A DNA stretch of 46,132 nucleotides, taken from assembly GCF_004211145.1 (NCBI RefSeq), contig NZ_SEBS01000028.1, positions 1 to 46,132 on the forward strand, written 5' to 3'. This DNA is from Flavobacterium sp. (GTDB lineage: Bacteria > Bacteroidota > Bacteroidia > Flavobacteriales > Flavobacteriaceae). Position numbers and translations under genes: made by a program. The first letter of the stretch is position 1. Every line of letters starts with the position of its first letter. Shown piece by piece: positions 41,501 to 46,132 of the stretch. The notes beneath the pieces were generated by a model. That model was not told the origin of the DNA. It did not search any database and saw only the letters and a list, made by a program, of their open reading frames with translations.

Positions 41501-42877
41501 CTGTAGCGATATGTAACCCAATTGCGGATGGTACGTGAATTCGGTCGACGTAAGCTTTCGCGCGTTTTCCAATTTAGAAAAATCCCTTCCTTCCGTCGCG
41601 CTGGCATTGTTGAAACCCGACGAGGCCGTCACGATTTCCCTGATGTTCTGGTTGAGCAAACCGCCCGCTCCTATCAACGCCGGATCGTAGTCGTTGTTCT
41701 TGTTGTCAGGTGGCGAATTTACGGGCTGGTTGAAGAATGTTGTCGGGTCAAGCGGGTTGATCGCAACGATGTCGGTATCCACTGAACCCGTGAGTTGCGC
41801 TTCACCCAAATCCTGCAACGCCACGATATTCCTAAGGTTGTTGTTGGTCGTCGTGACGCGGTTCTGCCTGTTGGTTACCCAAACTTCGATACGCGTGATC
41901 TGGACGCGGGTGTCGAGCAACGGATAATTGCGCATCGCGTCATCGTAGCGGTTTCGGAAATACTGCGAAAGGAAATAATGGCGATCGGCGTCGTAATCCA
42001 ACCCGAAAAGCTCAAAGTCCTGGATCGTTCCGCCGCCCTGGGCAGCAACCGTTTTGGTCTGGGATTTCTGTTCCGAAAATACGCCCGTAACCGTCGTCTT
42101 CCCGAATTGCAACTGCGTCTTGACCCCAAAAAGGCTTTGCGCGCCGCGGATCAACGTGCTGTTGAGCGGCATGCTCACGTTACCGACTTCGATTTTCTGG
42201 ATGATGTCGTCCTCAGTCGGCGCGTATTCGAGTTTGATCAAATTCTGGAACGCGAACGTCGATTCGGTGTCGTAATTGGCCGTGACGTTCAATCGTGTCC
42301 CAACTTTTCCCATCAAGCTCATGCTGATGCGCTGGTCGAAGTCAAACGTCGTACTGGCGCGGTTTCGCGGTGACAGCGACGGGTTGTCGGTCTTGGTATA
42401 ACGCACGCCGAGATCCATTTCTACGGATCCCGTTGGTTTGACGTCGATGGTATTGCTTCCGAAAATCGTCTCGAAGAAGCCTGAATTCACGTAATAGCGC
42501 GGCAAAAGGTCTTTTTTTCCTTCTTCGTTCTTGCCCGATATCGCGTCGGATTTTGACTTGAAATAATCGCGTATGCTTTCGCGTTGCACGAGTTGTTGGT
42601 ATTCCTCGGGCGTTAAGATGATCGGATAATTGATGTTGAACTCGTCCACTTTGCTTGTGTAGACGTATCGATTCGTGACCGGATCGTAGGTGTAAGCGTC
42701 AACGATACTGGGCGGATTCGGCAATTGCATCGTGCCCTGGCTGTAGCCGATGGTGTCCTGCTGAGGCACGTCGTCTTCCTCATCAACCTGAGCCGACGCC
42801 GAAAAACCGGCCAGCAACAGGCAGAAAGAAAGTATATTTTGTAACGATATCTTTGTTCGGTTGTAATCTGTTTTCAA
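35528..42877 (-). CDS. sprA: SprA (Sov), type IX secretion outer-membrane translocon
   Basis: 2,449 residues from TTG at 42877; the usual size. Known work on F. johnsoniae showed SprA to be a giant single-chain outer-membrane barrel that is the protein-conducting channel of the type IX system. Seen here: signal peptide (ILSFCLLLAGFSASAQ), two copies of the SprA N-terminal domain with VDVKPTGSVEMDLGVRY-like and 'FGVNVEHKFSDKFLLGATFLKMTERPF' segments, 'YIDDFEGSQTTIDLR' (highly typical), and long aromatic-rich strands to the end ...GGFTLRYNFGN. Start: the frame is open to ATG at 43051, but that lies well inside ruvA; TTG at 42877 begins 4 bases after the ruvA stop and gives LKTDYNRTKISLQ before the signal core. 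It would export the giant protein at 2-11017. Confidence 0.96.
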   Translation of the reverse strand: MKTDYNRTKISLQNILSFCLLLAGFSASAQVDEEDDVPQQDTIGYSQGTMQLPNPPSIVDAYTYDPVTNRYVYTSKVDEFNINYPIILTPEEYQQLVQRESIRDYFKSKSDAISGKNEEGKKDLLPRYYVNSGFFETIFGSNTIDVKPTGSVEMDLGVRYTKTDNPSLSPRNRASTTFDFDQRISMSLMGKVGTRLNVTANYDTESTFAFQNLIKLEYAPTEDDIIQKIEVGNVSMPLNSTLIRGAQSLFGVKTQLQFGKTTVTGVFSEQKSQTKTVAAQGGGTIQDFELFGLDYDADRHYFLSQYFRNRYDDAMRNYPLLDTRVQITRIEVWVTNRQNRVTTTNNNLRNIVALQDLGEAQLTGSVDTDIVAINPLDPTTFFNQPVNSPPDNKNNDYDPALIGAGGLLNQNIREIVTASSGFNNASATEGRDFSKLENARKLTSTEFTYHPQLGYISLQQKLSNDEVLAVSYEYTVGGQVYQVGEFGTDGVEATQATNDPVTGDVASVSTQSLVLKMLRSSLTNVTLPVWNLMMKNIYQIPGAFQLEQEDFRFNILYTDPSPINYITPVAGTTFPNNPDAPVAETPLLKVFNLDRLNYNNDPQVGGDGFFDYLPGYTIDSQYGRIIFSTVEPFGELLFTKLQNNAGENYENENTYNANQQKYVYKIMYDNTQAQALQQSEKNKFQLKGRFKSTGGDGIAIGAYNVPQGSVTVTAGGRVLVEGVDYSVNYQLGRVQILDPSLQNTPIEVSVENNSVFGQQTRRFFGVNVEHKFSDKFLLGATFLKMTERPFTQKSNYGQESVNNSIFGVNGNYATEVPFLTRFANMLPNIDTDVPSNVSIRGEVAFLKPDTPKADQFEGESTIYIDDFEGSQTTIDLRGALSWFLSSTPVSNATSDYDFFNVANSPIGLDTGFRRAKLSWYSIDPIFYAQRPAGVSIQDVSYNATRRIYSDELYPNVDIAVGQSTVVNTLDLTYYPTERGPYNYDPAAATDGTLPNPTENFGGIMRALNSTNFEQGNVEYIQFWMLDPYFDPGNPDQASPNTNAGTLYLNLGSISEDILRDGRKQFENGLGPGQVLVPTIWGNVPGSQSLIYAYDADGGNRTAQDIGLDGLSDDEEAAKFPQFAGFPDPSADNYQYYLTATGTLLERYRDYNGTQGNSPVDVSDTNRGSTTLPDIDDINRDNTMNEINAYYEYRIPVYPNMDIGQPDAPFLVDIRETQATNLPSGANSTTARWMLFKVPVDQFVNNVGGLSDFKTIQFMRMFLTDFNQQVTLRFGALDLVRGEWRRFTNSLVTQDANLTDDNVNFDVQALNIQENGDRCPVNYVSPPGVNREQLYQQNSVINQNEQSLALRIDAPNGLDPDPAMSGNGRAVFKNVSVDMRQFKKLKMFLHAEALPEVNEGDKLQDNEMVAFIRFGNDFTQNFYEVQIPLKVTPFTYNPNNASTSDDTCSPLAEDVVWPESNEMDLTLALLTKLKIMALNNTAPEADANGIRYMNEGDLDPTLAGRDNELRLGIKGNPNFGLVRTLMIGVKNNTRNPVIPIADAPNTNREVRGEVWFNELRMAEMDNQGGWAGVVNLDSNIADFATVSAVGRMSTIGFGSLEQGPNERSREDQKQYNIVTNVNVGKLLPKKWGVNLPFNYAVGEEIITPQYDPFYQDIKLDQLLDNTEGEAEKKNIENRAIDYTKRTSINFIGVRKERAPEQKQRIYDPENLTLSYSYNEVNRHNYEIENLIDQQVSATADYAYSFQPKPVEPFKKMKFLKKSDYWKFLSDFNFNYLPSNITFNSNIMRQYNKQQFRQVDVAGIAIDPLYQRNYLFNYQYGFNFPITKALKVNYNATNSNIVRNYISPEGVPNDEITVWDDFFDIGLPNQHSQQVVVNYELPINKLPIFSFVKSTYSYTGDYSWQRASLALSSIEYEGVEYNLGNTIQNAASHKLNTALNMDAFYKYIGLVKKPKKAPAKPAAAPKPGEKITSTAVPATGGRGVFLDGLIGVATSIKNIQINYTDNRGTVLPGYLPGLGFFGSTKPTLGFVFGSQDDVRYEAAKRGWLTQYPEYNQNFTQVTNKVLDITANVDLFPDFKIDLNANRTYADNYSEQYDVSDDLTTPEVDLGYNSLSPYSYGNFSISTVMLKTSFKQSDENVSSAFQDFRENRIIIANRLARSYYGTNNFPTNPEDGFPLGFGKNSQAVLLPAFLAAYTGFGITGSGYGESAKDLSLSAFRDMPIPNWTIKYSGLMRYKYFKDRFKRFSLQSNYRASYTINSFRSNFDYNPDKELNGTDTAGNFYTKTIISNVNLVEQFNPLIRVDFEMKNSFKVLAEIKKDRALSMSFDNNLLTEVQGKEYVVGLGYRIKDVIFSSQLAEDPSGIIKSDINVKLDASYRNNKTIVRNLDYDNNQLGGGQNIWSAKLTADYSFSKNLTLIFYYDHQFSKAVISTSYPMTNIRGGFTLRYNFGN

Positions 42878-42881
42878 ACTC

Positions 42882-43463
42882 TTATAAGTTTTTAAGCGCT
42901 GATTTGATGATGGTTTCCACAGTGGCTCCCGGATTTTCCTTAACAACTCTCTCAACGGCCTTCTCAGCCAATTTTTTGTTAAAGCCCAGCACTTCCAAAG
43001 CAGATAACGCTTCATCTTTGTTTGTATTGTTTGCCGAAACTGAAACTTCATCCAGATCGTAAACTTTTAACACTTTGTCCTTCAAATCGAGTATGGCGCG
43101 TTGTGCCGTTTTGGTTCCGATGCCTTTGATCGACTGTATGGTTCCAAGGTCGCCGACCGCCAATGCCTGAATGATCTGTTTAGGGTCGAGAGACGACAAC
43201 ATGGTACGCGCAATCCCAGCACCTATGCCCGATACCGACAAAAGCAACTTGAAAATCTCGCGTTCCGATTTCTCTACGAATCCAAACAATGTGTGTGCGT
43301 CTTCCTTGATCTGGAGATAGGTATACAACCGAACATTTTCGGTTGCGGGAAGCAAGGAATAAGTGTGCAGTGAAATGTTAATTTGATAGCCCACGCCGTT
43401 GCAATCGATGATTACTTCGGTGGGTGTTTTTTCAACCAATCTGCCCTGTATGTGCGCAATCAT
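42882..43463 (-). CDS. ruvA: Holliday junction branch migration protein RuvA
   Basis: 193 residues: OB-fold domain I (~1-63, MIAHIQGRLVEKTPTEVIIDCNGVGYQI), helix-hairpin-helix pair (~70-140, with LLSVSGIGAGIARTML and IQSIKGIGTKTAQRAILDLKDK) and the RuvB-contacting domain III (~148-193). It tetramerises on four-way junctions and loads RuvB. Own -7 box 17 bases before the ATG; likely cotranscribed with sprA, which begins 4 bases after its stop. Confidence 0.97.
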   Translation of the reverse strand: MIAHIQGRLVEKTPTEVIIDCNGVGYQINISLHTYSLLPATENVRLYTYLQIKEDAHTLFGFVEKSEREIFKLLLSVSGIGAGIARTMLSSLDPKQIIQALAVGDLGTIQSIKGIGTKTAQRAILDLKDKVLKVYDLDEVSVSANNTNKDEALSALEVLGFNKKLAEKAVERVVKENPGATVETIIKSALKNL

Positions 43464-43480
43464 TAATGTTAAGTAATTGC

Positions 43481-43488
43481 CAAATATA
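43481..43488 (-). promoter_or_regulatory. -7 box (TATATTTG) for ruvA-sprA
   Basis: The minus strand reads TATATTTG, matching TAnnTTTG, 17 bases before the ruvA ATG. Confidence 0.5.
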
Positions 43489-43526
43489 TGAAAAAACTTT
43501 TACAGGCTAAGCCCTTTGTTCATCGG

Positions 43527-45824
43527 CTAATTTTTAACGATCAGGTTTTTGAGGCGCTTTTGTTTTTCCTGGGCATCCACAACTGCCACGGCAGCCATGT
43601 TCACCATCTCTTCGACGCTCGCTCCGAGTTGGAAAATATGCACGGGTTTGTCCAAGCCTAACATGATCGGCCCTACCGAATCGGCCTTGTCGAGTTCCTT
43701 AAGTAATTTGTACGTGATGTTAGCCGACGCGAGATCCGGGAAAATCAACGTATTTACCTTTTGATCGGCGAGTTTCGAGAACGGGAATTTCTTCTTGAGC
43801 ATTTCCTGGTTCAACGCGAAATCGGCTTGAAGTTCACCGTCAACCTTGAGTTCAGGATAATATTTGTGCAGGTAATCGACGGCTTCACGGACTTTTTTGG
43901 CCGCAGGATGCGAAGAAGATCCGAAATTCGAGAACGAAATCATCGCGATCACGGGTTCCATTCCGAACAAACGCACGGTCTTCGCGGTCATGAGCGCAAT
44001 CTTCGCCAAATCATCGGCTGACGGATCGGGATTGATCGCCGTATCGCTTAAAAACATCGGGCCGCGGTTGGTCATCATCATGTTTGTCGTGGCGACCAAC
44101 GAAATTCCGGGCGCTTTGTCGATGAGTTGCAAAATCGGTTTCACGGTCGCGGGATAACTGCGCGAATAGCCCGTAACCAAAGCGTCGGCCTCGCCTTCGT
44201 TGACCATCATGGCCGCGAAATAATTGCGTTCGCGCATCCATTTTTGGGCATCGAGCAGGTTCACGCCTTTGCGTTGGCGCGCCTTCCAGAACATTTCGGC
44301 GTAATGCAGGCGGCGCTTGTCCTCTTCTTTCGTCTTCGGGTCGAAAATCGGAACATCGGCATCGAATCCGATTTCTTCCTTAAGTTCGAGTATGATTTCC
44401 TTATTTCCGAGCAAGATCGGATGTCCGATGCCTTCCTCGAACACGATCTGCGCCGCTTTGAGCACGTCGAGTTGGTCGGCTTCGGCGAAAACGACACGCT
44501 TTGGATCGCTCTTGGCGCGGTTCGTAAGCAAACGCACCATTTTGTTGTCGGATCCCAGACGGTCGAGCAATTCTTCCTCGTACTTCATCCAATCGTGGAT
44601 CGGATGCAGCGCCACGCCCGAATCCATCGCCGCTTTCGCAACCGCAGGCGCAACCGTCGTGATCAATCGCGGATCGAACGGCTTCGGGATTATATAGTCG
44701 CGTCCGAATAGCAATTTTGTCTCTCCATACGCGATATTCACCTGCTCGGGAACCGATTCCTTCGCAAGCGCGGCGAGCGCCTTAACGGCCGCCATTTTCA
44801 TTTCTTCGTTGATGATCGTGGCCCGGACATCGAGCGCGCCTCGGAAGATGTACGGGAAACCGAGCACGTTGTTCACTTGGTTCGGATGGTCGGAACGGCC
44901 CGTCGCCATGATGATGTCCTTGCGGGTTTTTATCGCCAAATCATAATCGATTTCAGGAATCGGATTGGCCATCGCGAACACGATCGGATTCTTCGCCATG
45001 CCGAGCAACATTTCAGGGCTCAGGATGTTTCCGGCTGAAAGCCCGAGGAATACATCGGCGCCTTTCATGGCATCAGAAAGCGATAAGTCTTTTTTGTCTT
45101 TCGCGTACAATCGTTGAAGATCCGACAAATCGGTTCGGTCGCTTGAGATCACGCCGTCCTTGTCGAACATGATGATATTCTCGACTTTCACGCCGAGCAG
45201 CAAGTAGAGGTTCGCACAAGCCAGAGCCGCGGAACCGGCGCCTGAAACGACGATCTTTACTTTTTCAATCTGTTTTTTCGCGAGTTCGAGCGCGTTGAGC
45301 AAAGCCGCCGATGAGATGATCGCCGTGCCGTGCTGGTCGTCGTGCATCACGGGAATGTCAAGTTCTTCCTTTAATCGCCTTTCGATCTCGAACGATTCGG
45401 GCGCCTTGATATCTTCGAGGTTGATACCGCCAAACGTCGGGGAAATTCGCTTCACCGTTTCGACAAATGCATCGACGTCCTTTTCATTGATTTCAATGTC
45501 GAACACATCGATGTCGGCGAAAATCTTGAACAGCAACGCCTTGCCTTCCATTACGGGTTTCGACGCCTCGGGACCGATGTCGCCCAGGCCCAAAACCGCG
45601 GTTCCGTTTGTGATGACCGCCACGAGATTTCCCTTGGCGGTGTATTTGTAAACGTTGTTGACGTCTTTGGCAATTTCGAGGCAGGGCTCGGCAACTCCGG
45701 GAGAGTAAGCCAGCGACAAATCGCGTTGCGTGGCGTATTTCTTGGTTGGAACTACTTTTATCTTTCCGGGTTGCGGTTTAGCGTGATACAAAAGCGCTTC
45801 CCTTCGTTTGCTGTACTTGTTCAT
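43527..45824 (-). CDS. maeB: NADP-dependent malic enzyme with C-terminal phosphotransacetylase-like domain
   Basis: 765 residues, standard for the MaeB fusion. Malic enzyme part (~1-425): YSPGVAEPC (~40-48), catalytic-region VMHDDQHGTA (~159-168) and the dinucleotide fold VVSGAGSAALACANLYL (~191-207). Phosphotransacetylase-like part (~430-765): NRAKSDPKRVVFAEAD, 'GEADALVTGYSRSYPATV' and the late 'VHIFQLGASVEEMVNMAAVAVVDAQ'. It oxidatively decarboxylates malate to pyruvate; in E. coli the C-terminal domain binds acetyl-CoA as a regulator and does not itself transfer acetyl. Good -7 box upstream. Confidence 0.96.
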   Translation of the reverse strand: MNKYSKRREALLYHAKPQPGKIKVVPTKKYATQRDLSLAYSPGVAEPCLEIAKDVNNVYKYTAKGNLVAVITNGTAVLGLGDIGPEASKPVMEGKALLFKIFADIDVFDIEINEKDVDAFVETVKRISPTFGGINLEDIKAPESFEIERRLKEELDIPVMHDDQHGTAIISSAALLNALELAKKQIEKVKIVVSGAGSAALACANLYLLLGVKVENIIMFDKDGVISSDRTDLSDLQRLYAKDKKDLSLSDAMKGADVFLGLSAGNILSPEMLLGMAKNPIVFAMANPIPEIDYDLAIKTRKDIIMATGRSDHPNQVNNVLGFPYIFRGALDVRATIINEEMKMAAVKALAALAKESVPEQVNIAYGETKLLFGRDYIIPKPFDPRLITTVAPAVAKAAMDSGVALHPIHDWMKYEEELLDRLGSDNKMVRLLTNRAKSDPKRVVFAEADQLDVLKAAQIVFEEGIGHPILLGNKEIILELKEEIGFDADVPIFDPKTKEEDKRRLHYAEMFWKARQRKGVNLLDAQKWMRERNYFAAMMVNEGEADALVTGYSRSYPATVKPILQLIDKAPGISLVATTNMMMTNRGPMFLSDTAINPDPSADDLAKIALMTAKTVRLFGMEPVIAMISFSNFGSSSHPAAKKVREAVDYLHKYYPELKVDGELQADFALNQEMLKKKFPFSKLADQKVNTLIFPDLASANITYKLLKELDKADSVGPIMLGLDKPVHIFQLGASVEEMVNMAAVAVVDAQEKQKRLKNLIVKN

Positions 45825-46132
45825 AAGAAATGGTTCAGGCTGGCAAAGGTAGGGTTATTAAAAGAAAGTTGAAAAGAATTCGACGAAAAGCACCGTTTTC
45901 GCAATCGTTATTTCACCGATTTCAAATCACGGTAAAACTCATAAATGTTCGCCTCTTAACCTTTGCAGCCGATGAAAAGACGCGGCGAAATACGCGCATG
46001 GAATCGATTGTCGTGACTTGCATCATTCGTGAACTTGATTAGGCGGACACTAGCCGCTAAGGTTCGCCCCGCCGTTGCTGGATCAACGGTCCGGGACTGG
46101 TCTCCTGGCGCACCGGCCGGACCGTGGCGGTG
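45825..46132. other. Right-end gap; last ~92 bases GC-rich and foreign-looking
   Basis: 308 bases without a supported gene. Left part carries the maeB promoter and AT-richer sequence like other gaps here. A plus-strand TAACCTTTG (a near -7 box) is followed by short frames that stop quickly. From ~46041 the GC content jumps: I count 65 G/C in the last 92 bases. On the minus strand 46131-46057 reads as 24 open codons and a TAG (ending LIQQRRGEP) with strong third-position G/C, which may be the tail of a gene from another source; too short to identify. Confidence 0.5.
45844..45851 (-). promoter_or_regulatory. -7 box (TACCTTTG) for maeB
   Basis: The minus strand reads TACCTTTG, matching TAnnTTTG and identical to the cyoE box, 19 bases before the ATG at 45824. 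Confidence 0.55.

Noticed and set aside
45830..46042. 70-codon plus-strand frame at the right end
   Set aside because: Begins inside the maeB promoter region, basic and featureless, and no promoter points to it.
46041..46132. tRNA or rRNA fragment in the GC-rich end
   Set aside because: No cloverleaf arms or T-loop consensus and no rRNA motif could be recognised.

Overview
The window is a 46 kb piece of a chromosome from the phylum Bacteroidota, most likely family Flavobacteriaceae. Three things point there: type IX secretion and gliding genes (a near-complete sprA, a RemB-like protein and a giant cargo protein with a type B sorting domain), eleven TAnnTTTG -7 promoter boxes upstream of genes, and flavobacterial neighbourhoods (maeB-ruvA-sprA-gcvH-vanZ; cyoE-coxIII-coxIII-coxIV-SCO-DUF420). 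Base composition is close to half GC, high for Flavobacterium itself, so the genus is not assigned. No mobile element, CRISPR array, rRNA or tRNA was seen.

Layout. 2-11017 (-) is one uninterrupted 3,672-codon reading frame for a secreted modular adhesin-like protein, cut by the left edge just before its C-terminus. 11162-15441 (+) holds an Nfu-type Fe-S carrier, a DUF255/thioredoxin-fold protein, a small acidic protein and an MscS channel. 15442-23368 (-) holds an ABC-type tripartite efflux system (ATPase, two MacB-like permeases, adaptor), then TolC, a second adaptor and tsaB. 23538-24932 (+) is a DUF4403 lipoprotein. 25312-30513 (-) is a cytochrome oxidase assembly/subunit cluster. 30863-31699 (-) is an unknown lipoprotein. 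31797-34653 (-) is deoC plus a RemB-like outer-membrane protein. 34690-45824 (-) is gcvH-vanZ, sprA, ruvA and maeB. The last ~92 bases are abruptly GC-rich and may not belong to the same molecule.

How the genes work together. SprA is the outer-membrane channel of the type IX system that would export the giant left-hand protein; the RemB-like protein belongs to the same gliding-associated surface world. The cox cluster supplies heme o synthase, subunits III and IV and copper delivery for a terminal oxidase whose subunits I and II lie outside the window. The efflux genes look like two adjoining transcription units forming one or two MacAB-TolC-like pumps.

Main points for a second look: (i) the giant protein gene is a compositional mosaic, with a sharp change at about 5378 to a GC-rich 3' half that almost never uses TTA, CTA or TCA codons; (ii) imperfect heptanucleotide arrays recur at several sites, three of them directly behind stop codons, and one forms the first codons of a small gene; (iii) a GTTTAGG-type heptad array has an inverted counterpart nearby; (iv) terminator T-tracts merge with promoter boxes at two places. 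I did not find a convincing wholly new enzymatic system.
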